Below, one piece after another: positions 55,487 to 64,000 of a stretch of 64,000 nucleotides of DNA (position 1 is the first letter of the stretch; each line of letters starts with the position of its first letter). A program made the position numbers and the translations under genes. The notes beneath the pieces were generated by a model that was not told the origin of the DNA, did no database searches, and saw nothing but the letters and a program-made list of their open reading frames with translations. The stretch covers positions 746,118-810,117 of the forward strand of contig NZ_KB913025.1 in the NCBI RefSeq assembly GCF_000384075.1, read 5' to 3'. Source of the stretch: Methylovulum miyakonense HT12. GTDB lineage: Bacteria; Pseudomonadota; Gammaproteobacteria; Methylococcales; Methylomonadaceae.

Positions 55487-58400
55487 ATGCCCGAATCCTT
55501 AATTTTTTCCCCCGCGATCCCACAAACTAAAGGCCAAACCTTGGTATGGCCAGGCTTGACGGGCTGTGCCGACGCCTTGGCCTTGGCGGCGGCGATTGCC
55601 AAAGAAAAACGCTTGTTCGTGATCATCACGACCGACAACCAAACCGCCTTGAGGCTAGAGCATGAGCTGGCGTTTTTCCTTAACAAGCAATATCCCATCC
55701 TGCATTTCCCCGATTGGGAAACCTTGCCCTACGATGTGTTTTCGCCGCTACCGGAAATCACCTCCGAGCGCCTGAAAGTGTTGGCGTTGTTGCCGGAAAC
55801 CAAACGCGGCGCCTTGGTCGTGCCCGTCACGACGTTGATGCACCGCCTCGCCCCCCGCGAACACGTCCTGGCGAACAGTTTTGCCATTAAAGTCGGCGAT
55901 GACTTTAATTTGGAACTGAACCGCCTGAAGCTGGAAAGCGTGGGTTACCAATGCGTCTCACAAGTTTACCAACACGCTGAATTCGCCGTGCGCGGGGCGA
56001 TTGTCGACTTGTTCCCCATGGGCAGCTCCGTACCCTACCGCATTGAGTTGTTTGACGAAGAAATCGAATCCATCCGCACCTTCGATCCCGAAAGCCAACG
56101 CTCGTTGGAAAAAATCGACCTTATCCAATTGTTCCCGGCACGGGAATTCCCGTTCACCGATGACGCGGTCAAACATTTTAGGCAAACCTTCCGCGAGCAA
56201 TTCCCGCAAACGTCCAGCAAAAACACGCTCTATGCCGATGTCAGCAAAGGCTTGGCCTTCAACGGCATCGAATACTATCTGCCACTGTTTGTCACGCAAA
56301 CCGCGACTTTGTTTGATTACCTGCCCACTTCGGCAATCGTTGTGGACACCGACTGTTTTGCCAAGAATTCGGCGGCGTTTTACGCCGATGCGCAGGAGCG
56401 TTACGAGCAGCGTAAATACGACCTGGAACGCCCGCTGTTAAAACCAGAACAACTGTTTTTGTCAGCAGAAGAATTAGCCGCCAAAGTCAGCCGTTTTGCA
56501 CGCATCACCTTGGAGCCCAAAACGCTGGCCGGCAGCCCCTGCAAAACCCTGCCGGATTTGGCCCTCAACGCCAAGCTCGAACAGCCAGCCCAACGCCTGC
56601 AACAATTCATTACCGGCTTTGCCGGTAAGACGCTGTTTGTCGCCGAATCCGCCGGACGCCGGGAAGCATTGCAGGATAAGCTGCGGGCATGGCGGATCAG
56701 CAGCAAACGCGTGGACACCTGGCAGCAATTCCTGCAGTCCGAAGACGCCGTGTGCCTGGTGGTCGCACCTGTGGAAAACAGCCTCTGGCTGGATAACCCT
56801 GCGCTGGCCATCATCACCGAACCCCTGTTGTCCGGCGAAAAAATCCAACAACAGCGCAGGCGGCGCAAATCCGCCGCCCGTGAATTGGAAGCCATTGTCA
56901 ACAACCTCACGGAATTGACGATAGGCTCGCCCGTTGTCCACCAGGAACATGGCGTAGGCCGTTACATGGGCTTACAGACCTTGACCATCGGCGGCATTCC
57001 GGCGGAATTCCTGATGCTGGAATACGCCAATAACGACAAGCTCTATGTGCCCGTGTCTTCGTTGCATGTGATCGGACGCTATACGGGCATGAGCCCGGAC
57101 ACCGCACCGCTGCATAAGCTCGGCGGCGACCAATGGAGCAAGACCAAGAAAAAAGCCATTGAGCGTATCCGCGATGTCGCCGCCGAATTATTGGAAATCC
57201 ACGCCAAACGGGCCATCAAACAGGGTTACGCGTTTGCGGTGGAAAATACCGACTACCAGGCCTTTGCCGACGCCTTCCCGTTTGAAGAAACCCCTGACCA
57301 GCAAACCGCGATAGACGCGATAGTCGAAGACATGGCCTGCCCGCAACCGATGGACCGCGTGATTTGCGGAGATGTCGGCTTCGGCAAGACGGAAGTGTCG
57401 ATGCGGGCGGCGTTTATCGCCGTGCAAAGCGGCAAACAAGTCGCCGTGCTGGTCCCCACCACCTTATTGGCGCAACAACATTACCAAAATTTCTGCGACC
57501 GTTTCGCCGATTGGCCGGTGCGCATCGAGGTCATGTCGCGCTTTGTTTCCGCCAAACAGCAAAAGGAAATCACGGAGGCCTTGGCGGAAGGTAAAGTGGA
57601 CATTATCATCGGCACCCACACCTTGTTGTCTAAGGAGCTGAAATACAAAGCCCTCGGGCTGGTCGTGATAGACGAGGAACACCGTTTCGGTGTCCGGCAA
57701 AAAGAGCATTTCAAAAAACTGCGCAACGAACTGGACATGTTGACGCTGACCGCCACGCCGATCCCGCGTACTTTAAATATGGCGTTATCCGGCCTACGCG
57801 ACATTTCCATCATCGCCAGCCCGCCGCCTAACCGCCATGCCATCAAAACCTTCATCAGCACATGGGTGGACGCGCAGATCAAGGAAGCGTGCCTGCGCGA
57901 AATCCGCCGTGGCGGGCAGGTGTTTTTCCTGCATAACGATGTCAAATCCATGGACAAAATGGCGCGGGAACTGGAAGCCCTGCTGCCGGAAGCGCGTATC
58001 CAAATCGCCCACGGGCAAATGCCGGAACGTGATCTGGAGCGCATCATGCTCGATTTTTACCACCAACGCTTTAATTTGCTGTTGTGCAGCACCATCATCG
58101 AAAGCGGCATCGACATCCCCAGCGCGAACACCATCATCATCAACCGCGCCGACAAACTGGGCTTGGCGCAATTGCACCAATTGCGCGGACGGGTCGGACG
58201 GTCGCACCATCGCGCTTACGCCTATTTCATCGTGCCGCCGAAAAACTTGATGAGCAAAGACGCGGTTAAACGACTGGAGGCGGTCGAAGCGTCCGGCGAT
58301 TTGGGCGCGGGTTTCATGCTGTCTTCACACGACATGGAAATCCGCGGTGCAGGGGAATTGCTTGGCGATGACCAAAGCGGGCAAATCCAAGAAATCGGCT

Positions 58401-58927
58401 TTACCTTATACACCGAATTGCTGCAACGCGCCGTGGACGCGCTCAAATCCGGCAAACAACCGGAATTGGACACGCCGATGGACAAAGGCCCGGAAGTTGA
58501 TTTGCAGGCCGCCGCACTCATCCCCGAAGATTATTTGCCCGACATCCATGCCCGCCTAGTGCTGTACAAACGCATTTCCAGCGCCGAAACCGCCGACGAT
58601 TTGCGTGAGCTGCAAATCGAAATGATCGACCGTTTCGGCTTGTTGCCGGATGCGGTGAAAACCTTGTTCAGCGTCACCGAACTGAAACAGCAGGCGGAAA
58701 AAATGGGCATCAAAAAAATTGAAGCCAACGTGGCAGGCGGGCGCATCGTCTTTACCTCCACGCCGACGATTAATGCCGAGCAGTTAATAAGCCTAATCCA
58801 AACCCAAGCGCAGGTTTACAAGCTGGATGGCATGGATAAGCTGAAATTTAGCCAAGCTTTTACCAGCATTGAGCAGAAGGTTGACTTTGTCCGGGAGCTA
58901 TTGAAGAAATTGGCGTTGGCAGATTAA
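55487..58927 (+). CDS. mfd: transcription-repair coupling factor
   Basis: 1146 residues, typical of Mfd. It removes stalled RNA polymerase at lesions and recruits UvrA. Domains in order: UvrB-like N-terminal part, RNA-polymerase-interaction domain (SPVVHQEHGVGRYMGLQ), helicase with Walker A ICGDVGFGKTEVSMRAA and DEEH box VVIDEEHRFG, the second RecA domain with LLCSTIIESGIDIPSAN and QLRGRVGRS, then the C-terminal TRCF domain. The ATG at 55487 is 131 bp after queA. The gene ends about 90 bp before the IS copy. Confidence 0.97.
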   Translation: MPESLIFSPAIPQTKGQTLVWPGLTGCADALALAAAIAKEKRLFVIITTDNQTALRLEHELAFFLNKQYPILHFPDWETLPYDVFSPLPEITSERLKVLALLPETKRGALVVPVTTLMHRLAPREHVLANSFAIKVGDDFNLELNRLKLESVGYQCVSQVYQHAEFAVRGAIVDLFPMGSSVPYRIELFDEEIESIRTFDPESQRSLEKIDLIQLFPAREFPFTDDAVKHFRQTFREQFPQTSSKNTLYADVSKGLAFNGIEYYLPLFVTQTATLFDYLPTSAIVVDTDCFAKNSAAFYADAQERYEQRKYDLERPLLKPEQLFLSAEELAAKVSRFARITLEPKTLAGSPCKTLPDLALNAKLEQPAQRLQQFITGFAGKTLFVAESAGRREALQDKLRAWRISSKRVDTWQQFLQSEDAVCLVVAPVENSLWLDNPALAIITEPLLSGEKIQQQRRRRKSAARELEAIVNNLTELTIGSPVVHQEHGVGRYMGLQTLTIGGIPAEFLMLEYANNDKLYVPVSSLHVIGRYTGMSPDTAPLHKLGGDQWSKTKKKAIERIRDVAAELLEIHAKRAIKQGYAFAVENTDYQAFADAFPFEETPDQQTAIDAIVEDMACPQPMDRVICGDVGFGKTEVSMRAAFIAVQSGKQVAVLVPTTLLAQQHYQNFCDRFADWPVRIEVMSRFVSAKQQKEITEALAEGKVDIIIGTHTLLSKELKYKALGLVVIDEEHRFGVRQKEHFKKLRNELDMLTLTATPIPRTLNMALSGLRDISIIASPPPNRHAIKTFISTWVDAQIKEACLREIRRGGQVFFLHNDVKSMDKMARELEALLPEARIQIAHGQMPERDLERIMLDFYHQRFNLLLCSTIIESGIDIPSANTIIINRADKLGLAQLHQLRGRVGRSHHRAYAYFIVPPKNLMSKDAVKRLEAVEASGDLGAGFMLSSHDMEIRGAGELLGDDQSGQIQEIGFTLYTELLQRAVDALKSGKQPELDTPMDKGPEVDLQAAALIPEDYLPDIHARLVLYKRISSAETADDLRELQIEMIDRFGLLPDAVKTLFSVTELKQQAEKMGIKKIEANVAGGRIVFTSTPTINAEQLISLIQTQAQVYKLDGMDKLKFSQAFTSIEQKVDFVRELLKKLALAD

Positions 58928-59017
58928 TGTCAAAACTGCCAGCCGCTGCCGGAACGGCTCACCCCATCCAGCCTTATCACTTTCGCGGTTGAAACCAACA
59001 CTTATAACCTAAAAAAT

Positions 59018-60065
59018 GGCTATGTTTGCGTTAATAGTTGGAAAGGTACGCAACGCCCCACAGCGGCTTGCAGGATGACGCCGGGGGTGATTTGTTCGCC
59101 CCATCGCTCCAGTCCGCGCCGCCAGCCCAGATAGTTATCAAGGTATTTGGTGGCGACCCCATGGAACCGCCGCATCCAAGTTTTGAGGCGGCTGTCATAC
59201 GCATTGACATTTTGGATGTGGTAAACCCCGGCCAGCACACGAATCCCCGCCGATAGGTTCAATGCACGATGCGCAATACCCGCCTGACGCGCCGCGCCTT
59301 TGAGACTTGCGCCGCCATCGGTGCATAGCACGGCGTCCGCTACGACGACGCGGCCAATAATGGGCGCCTCTTCGGCTTGCGTGGCCGCCGTCAGTTTGAA
59401 GTCGGTGGTGGTACCATGACGGTCACGTAGCACCAATACCGGCACTTGACCGTCCCCCGTCCCGCGTTGATGGGCCGCATGGCCACGGCGGTGCGGCGGC
59501 CTTGGTAACTGTCGTGAGCCTTTGAATGACAACGGAAAATAGGTTTCGTCCGCTTCGACAATGCCGGTCAAGCCAGTCGCCTTCAGCCCGGCCACCTCGG
59601 TGAGAAAACGGTGCCGCCAGCGAAAGCTCGTGGTTTTAGCCACGCCACAACGCTCGGCGGCTTTACGGACGGTGAGCCCTTCAATCAAGGCTTGGCTATA
59701 ATCGAACCAGCGCTCTTTATGCCGCAACCGCGCAAGCGGGGTGCCCGTTAAAGCATTAAAACATTTTCCGCAGTCCCGGCAGCGGAACCGCTGTAACCCC
59801 GATTGCCTGCCCCAGCGGCCCAGTCGCCCGCTCTGGCAATGCGGGCACGGGCGCAGGTGTCCGCTCTCCAATTCACTGACGATGGCTTCACGGGATTCCG
59901 CCGCATTCAGCTGGACGAGCACGGCTGTCCGTTGCTTTCGGGTGAGGCGGCCCACCCCTTCCAACCACTCGCAATAGGCTTTTGTCTTCATTGTTCCACC
60001 CCCTGTCCCAATGAGACCAGGGTGAGTACAAAAGTTCAGATTCAACTATTAACGCAAACATAGCC
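59018..60065 (-). mobile_element. ISXO2-type (IS1595 family) insertion sequence, copy 2
   Basis: 1048 bp, inverted relative to the copy at 31386-32433, with the same 23-bp terminal repeats (59018-59040 and 60043-60065). Flanked by the 8-bp target duplication TAAAAAAT (59010-59017 and 60066-60073). It lies between mfd and the DUF2058 gene, ending 14 bp before that gene's ATG, so it has displaced the original upstream region. Confidence 0.95.
59020..59991 (-). CDS. ISXO2-type transposase, copy 2
   Basis: 323 residues from ATG 59991, identical in predicted sequence to the transposase at 31460-32431, with the same zinc ribbon and DDE residues (GIVEADETYF, VLCTDGG). Both copies look intact, so recent movement or recent duplication is likely. 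Confidence 0.93.
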   Translation of the reverse strand: MKTKAYCEWLEGVGRLTRKQRTAVLVQLNAAESREAIVSELESGHLRPCPHCQSGRLGRWGRQSGLQRFRCRDCGKCFNALTGTPLARLRHKERWFDYSQALIEGLTVRKAAERCGVAKTTSFRWRHRFLTEVAGLKATGLTGIVEADETYFPLSFKGSRQLPRPPHRRGHAAHQRGTGDGQVPVLVLRDRHGTTTDFKLTAATQAEEAPIIGRVVVADAVLCTDGGASLKGAARQAGIAHRALNLSAGIRVLAGVYHIQNVNAYDSRLKTWMRRFHGVATKYLDNYLGWRRGLERWGEQITPGVILQAAVGRCVPFQLLTQT

Positions 60066-60079
60066 TAAAAAATGCCCCC

Positions 60080-60634
60080 ATGAGCAAACAAAAACTATCC
60101 CTACAAGAACAACTCTTAAAATCGGGCCTGGCAAGCTCCGCACAGGCAAAAAAAGTCCAAGCGGACAAACGCAAGCAAAGCCGGATGCAAACCCACAACA
60201 ATGCCACGGTAGTTGACGAAGCTAAAGAACTGGCCTTAAAAGCCCAAGCCGAAAAAGCCGGGCGTGACCGTGAACTAAACCAACTTCGCCACCAGCAAGA
60301 AGCGCAAAAAGCACTCGTTGCGCAAGTCAAGCAATTGATCGAACAAAACCGCCAGCGGCAAGATCCTGACGGCGTGGCATACCGCTTCACCGATAATGGC
60401 AAGGTCAAAACCCTGTATCTGGGCGAATCCCTACGCGAGCAGGTCATTAAAGGCCGTGCCGCCGTGGTCAAGTTTGAAGGGGCGTATGATGTGGTGCCAG
60501 CGGAAGCCGCCAAGAAAATCGGCGAACGTTTGGCGGACTGCGTCATCGTCTGTTTCCAAGCGCAACCGGAAGTGGCTAAAGCAACCGACGACCCGTATGC
60601 CGGATTTGAGGTGCCTGATGATCTGATGTGGTAA
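60080..60634 (+). CDS. DUF2058 (YaiL-like) protein
   Basis: 184 residues. The highly charged N-terminal half (LQEQLLKSGLASSAQAKKVQ, then ELALKAQAEKAGRDRELNQL) is followed by a globular part (VAYRFTDNGKVKTLYLGESL, then VVPAEAAKKIGERL). This matches DUF2058 proteins of gammaproteobacteria, whose role is linked to nucleoid association in some reports but is not settled. The start has no clear ribosome-binding site because an IS sits 14 bp upstream. Confidence 0.82.
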   Translation: MSKQKLSLQEQLLKSGLASSAQAKKVQADKRKQSRMQTHNNATVVDEAKELALKAQAEKAGRDRELNQLRHQQEAQKALVAQVKQLIEQNRQRQDPDGVAYRFTDNGKVKTLYLGESLREQVIKGRAAVVKFEGAYDVVPAEAAKKIGERLADCVIVCFQAQPEVAKATDDPYAGFEVPDDLMW

Positions 60635-60657
60635 AAAAGGAAGCCAGTTGGTTAACA

Positions 60658-60905
60658 TCAAGCTGTAACCGTATGCCTTAACCGGATGAAACCCATAAAG
60701 CCCAAACTAACCCTAACAAGCGCTGAGGGTTCAGGGATATGCTTGGAAAATTGAAGGTTTTCCAGAAAAGCGCCATCAATTGAAATATTTTGGATCTGGA
60801 ATATTCCAATCCGTTGGATTAACGCGCCGCTTGTTGCCAATGTAAAAAATTCGTTATCACCTAAATCCGCCCCCAAAGCCTTATCTTTATCTTGCCCTTA
60901 TCCAG
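60658..60905 (-). pseudogene. PEP-CTERM protein fragment
   Basis: An open stretch ending at 60658 reads LGADLGDNEFFTLATSGALI near its start and ends with ENLQFSKHIPEPSAL then a hydrophobic segment and RLRH. PEP followed by a hydrophobic helix and basic residues is the PEP-CTERM sorting signal recognised by the EpsH exosortase. The frame opens after a stop and has no good start, so it is the tail of a decayed secreted protein. The surrounding 60,640-60,950 holds nothing else I can support. Confidence 0.6.
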
Positions 60906-60952
60906 CACCCCACACCAGAGACTGGCGTCGGACGCCCCAACATGGGATCCCG

Positions 60953-61438
60953 TCAATGATAAAAATATTGTAGGAAAGCTTTGGCCCTCGCTTTAACGGC
61001 GGCTTTTACCATGACACTCAATTTATAAATGGCCGAATCGTGCACGAGCTTGTGCGCCCACCGTAGCAGGCCGGTAATAGCGTCATACAACTTGGCAAAC
61101 CAAGCGAACGTAAGCAATGCAGGCCGCACCAATTTAAACACTCGCGCCACCAATAACGTGCCAATCAATTTCGCAACAATTTCAAGCAAAATGCCTTCGC
61201 CAATACGTCCATGGGCCAACAAAAACAGGGCGAAAATATTGATAGGGGTCACGATTGCCAGGGGGATAAACAAAGCCAGCAAAGCTTGCGGTGGCGAGGC
61301 CTTCATCAGCCGTTCGTCGAACTGTTCCAAATTAAACGCGCGGGCCAACCACTGCCCGGCGACAGTGAGCATGTCCCAAAGCCATTCTTCAAAGATAACC
61401 AGAATGGCTAGGATCGTGAGCATTAGTTTTTTCAGCAT
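60953..61438 (-). CDS. membrane protein, unknown function
   Basis: 161 residues. N-terminal hydrophobic helix (LMLTILAILVIFEEWLWDML), a second (PQALLALFIPLAIVTPINIFALFLL) and a third (ILLEIVAKLIGTLLVARVFKLV) suggest three membrane spans, then a soluble basic tail (KLSVMVKAAVKARAKAFLQYF). No family recognised. The 61,439-61,704 gap after it has no gene; the following gene has a GGGGA ribosome-binding site. Confidence 0.7.
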   Translation of the reverse strand: MLKKLMLTILAILVIFEEWLWDMLTVAGQWLARAFNLEQFDERLMKASPPQALLALFIPLAIVTPINIFALFLLAHGRIGEGILLEIVAKLIGTLLVARVFKLVRPALLTFAWFAKLYDAITGLLRWAHKLVHDSAIYKLSVMVKAAVKARAKAFLQYFYH

Positions 61439-61704
61439 TTTTTCACCTTAATACGCATAGAGAGACAAAACCCATCAACACCTTGTCCACCATTTTAGCA
61501 GCTCCGAACAATCCCACCCTGTTTTCGATAGCCCGATTGAGGTTACGATGTGCATATCGCACAGATAATGCTGCGCTTTTTCACTTACCATGCGTAGGGA
61601 CAACATTTGTTATCAACAGGCATAAATTATTTTCAGGCCATCAGCTCGTAATTGACAAATCACCCGCTTAATAATAGCGCTCACGCACAACATGGGGAAA
61701 AAAT

Positions 61705-62661
61705 ATGATCATGAAAAAACATGGGGTTATCGCATTCTGTTTAGCCAATTGTCTGTTGTCAGCAGTTTGGGCTTGTGACACAGCGACAGGCATTAATGCA
61801 AATTTACATGGAAACCGCCTTTTTCCGGCCGATAACCCGTGGAACCAGCCGATTGACAAGAAACCTGTCGATGCGAAATCATCCATCTTGATCAATCAGA
61901 TAGGCACAAATGTGCCGTTACATCCTGACTTCGGCGCCAATGCGTACTGGGATGACGGCAAGCCCTTCGGGATACCCTTTATAGTTGTGTCTGGCGTGAC
62001 ACCTAAAGTGCCGGTTACATTTGACATCAGCGATCAAAGCGATCCTGGGCCTTATCCAATCCCCAGCAATGCGCCAATTGAAGGGGGATCCCATTCAAAG
62101 GGTGACCGGCATGTTCTGGTTCTTGACCAGGATCACTGGAAACTTTATGAAACCTGGAGTTCATACCCACAAGCTGACGGTAGCTGGAAAGCTGGTTCCG
62201 GTGCCGTTTTCAACCTTACTTCAAATGCCCTGCGTCCGGCTGGATGGACGTCGGCCGATGCGGCAGGTTTGCCGATTTTACCTGGCTTGGTAAGGTACGA
62301 TGAAGTCTATCTACAAAAAGCAATCAACCATGCAATCCGCTTTACTGTTGAACAAACACGCAGGGCTTATGTTGCCCCTGCGCGGCACTTTGCCAGCAGC
62401 AATACCGGCACCAACTTATTGCCTATGGGTGCGCGATTGCGCTTGAAAGCCAGCTATGACATCAGCACGTTTCCCGCACCTGCCCAAGTCATCCTCAAGG
62501 CGTTAAAAAAATACGGGATGATCGTCGCGGACAACGGCGGCAACCTGTACATATCGGGGACGGCTGACAGCCGTTGGGATGACGACGCCCTGGACGCCCT
62601 GAAGCGGGTCGGGAACACGGATTTTGAGGTGGTGGCCATGGGGGTGCCAACCACCAAATAG
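61705..62661 (+). CDS. secreted protein, unknown function
   Basis: 318 residues. The N-terminal signal peptide (GVIAFCLANCLLSAVWA) ends near residue 23; a second ATG at 61711 is an equal start. The mature protein opens GNRLFPADNPWNQPIDKKPV and carries SHSKGDRHVLVLDQDHWKLYETW. It also has GRHV- and RYDEVYLQKAINHAI-like patterns. Such FPxDNPWN proteins are widespread among bacteria but I know no function. Probably periplasmic or extracellular. Confidence 0.75.
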   Translation: MIMKKHGVIAFCLANCLLSAVWACDTATGINANLHGNRLFPADNPWNQPIDKKPVDAKSSILINQIGTNVPLHPDFGANAYWDDGKPFGIPFIVVSGVTPKVPVTFDISDQSDPGPYPIPSNAPIEGGSHSKGDRHVLVLDQDHWKLYETWSSYPQADGSWKAGSGAVFNLTSNALRPAGWTSADAAGLPILPGLVRYDEVYLQKAINHAIRFTVEQTRRAYVAPARHFASSNTGTNLLPMGARLRLKASYDISTFPAPAQVILKALKKYGMIVADNGGNLYISGTADSRWDDDALDALKRVGNTDFEVVAMGVPTTK

Positions 62662-62668
62662 TTCCATA

Positions 62669-62903
62669 AGAGGCAAGGGGCGCAACGCCAGCAGGTGCCG
62701 GGCATTATATCGGCCGGGTGTTCGAGCTTTACGAGGCGGTCGAAAACGGCCAGGGCAAGATCAAGGTTGACGATTCCATCTGGAAGGTGTGTGGCGAGGA
62801 CTGCGGCATCGGCACCAAAGTGAAGGTGGTGGCGGTGGACGGCACCGTTTTCCGGGTCGCCCCGGTTGGCGGAAAGGGCCCGCAGGCCGGCGCCGGCCTA
62901 TGA
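62669..62903 (+). pseudogene. NfeD-type C-terminal OB-fold fragment
   Basis: The frame opens after TAA at 62666 and runs to TGA 62903. It contains GHYIGRVFELYEAVENGQGK, then KIKVDDSIWKVCGEDCGIGTK and VKVVAVDGTVFRV, the beta-barrel domain at the C-terminus of NfeD proteins (partners of stomatin-like QmcA). The N-terminal membrane part is missing, so it is a remnant. G/C content rises here compared with upstream. Confidence 0.6.
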
Positions 62904-62942
62904 CGGCTTTGCCGCCCCGGGCCCGGGGCAGAAACGGCGGGC

Positions 62943-62976
62943 AAAAAAAAGCCCGCCCCCGGTTGAGGGGGCGGGC
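62943..62976 (-). terminator. rRNA operon terminator
   Basis: GCCCGCCCCC/GGGGGCGGGC hairpin (62951-62976) with a 6-nt loop, followed on the minus strand by T8 (62943-62950). It lies 13 bp past the 5S 3' end. Confidence 0.95.
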
Positions 62977-62989
62977 TTCCTGGGTTGGG

Positions 62990-63109
62990 CGCTTGGCGAT
63001 TCCCTACTTTCGCATGGCAAACCGCCACACTATCATCGGCGCTAAGCGGTTTCACTTCCGAGTTCGGGATGGGGTCGGGTGGTTCACGCTCGCTATGGTC
63101 ACCAAGCAA
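62990..63109 (-). rRNA. rrf: 5S ribosomal RNA
   Basis: About 120 nt. On the minus strand it starts TTGCTTGGTGACCATAGCG, has the conserved CCCGAACTCGGAAGTGAAAC and ends with GGGAATCGCCAAGCG, pairing with the 5' end. Boundaries are accurate to a few bases. Confidence 0.95.
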
Positions 63110-63249
63110 TTCGGTGTGCCCGGCGCTCGCCGGGCGGTGCGCGCCCCCTCCCGGGGGCGCGCGCGGAAACCTGTAAAGTCCATGTGTCGCCCGGGGCGGC
63201 GTCAGCCGCCCCGGGCCTTGGCCTGGCCACCAGGCCGATTGGGTGTTAT
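63110..63249 (-). other. 23S-5S spacer with GC-rich hairpins
   Basis: 140 bp, strongly G/C-rich. It holds a perfect CCCGGGGCGGC/GCCGCCCCGGG hairpin near 63197-63222 and shorter ones such as CCGGCG/CGCCGG near 63121. These are likely processing stems of the rRNA precursor. No tRNA is present. Confidence 0.6.

Positions 63250-64000
<751 letters not shown>

Overview
The window looks like a gammaproteobacterial chromosome segment. The evidence is the order tRNA-Tyr, tRNA-Gly, tRNA-Thr, tuf, tRNA-Trp, secE, nusG, rplKAJL, rpoBC, together with CysB-, UbiK- and SirB2-type genes. A PEP-CTERM remnant, an EPS locus, giant RTX proteins and REP/RAYT elements would fit a methanotroph-like (Methylococcales) host. 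That last step is inference and was not checked by any search.

Layout. 1-13.4 kb (minus strand): transcription/translation operon, rpoC truncated by the window edge, with a -35/-10 promoter upstream of tRNA-Tyr, an L10 leader and internal hairpins. 13.7-21 kb: housekeeping genes (speE, a Cys-rich MarR regulator, ubiK-like, zinc-ribbon and DUF3301 proteins, an esterase, a CysB-like regulator divergent from a TSUP exporter, a fructosamine kinase-like gene, a SirB2-like gene). 21.2-34.9 kb: exopolysaccharide locus (Wza-like lipoprotein, Wzc-like protein with a degenerate P-loop, GT4, GT2, hexapeptide acyltransferase, Wzy/ligase-like protein). It is interrupted by a divergent unknown gene, an AT-rich Sel1 gene, an IS4-type element with a frameshifted transposase, and a REP-associated transposase (RAYT) gene split by an ISXO2-type IS. 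35.1-43.2 kb: two tandem RTX repeat proteins of 1324 and 1282 residues.

44.5-54.2 kb: a genomic island integrated in tRNA-Leu(CAA), bounded by 65-bp perfect direct repeats. It carries a tyrosine integrase, small DNA-binding proteins, a ribbon-helix-helix-like protein whose gene is studded with copies of one palindromic DNA site, a DUF5681 protein, three short look-alike proteins, a three-gene Mrr nuclease/Sel1/J-domain operon, and a HicBA-like toxin-antitoxin pair. 54.3-62.7 kb: queA, mfd, a second ISXO2 copy, a DUF2058 gene, a PEP-CTERM remnant, a membrane protein and a secreted protein. 62.7-64 kb (minus strand): the end of an rRNA operon (23S partial, 5S, terminator), with an NfeD C-terminal fragment beside it.

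The strongest leads for something undescribed are the island's palindromic site array, which lies inside and around the gene of a probable DNA-binding protein (48.6-49.3 kb), and the Mrr/Sel1/J-domain operon (50.4-53.0 kb).
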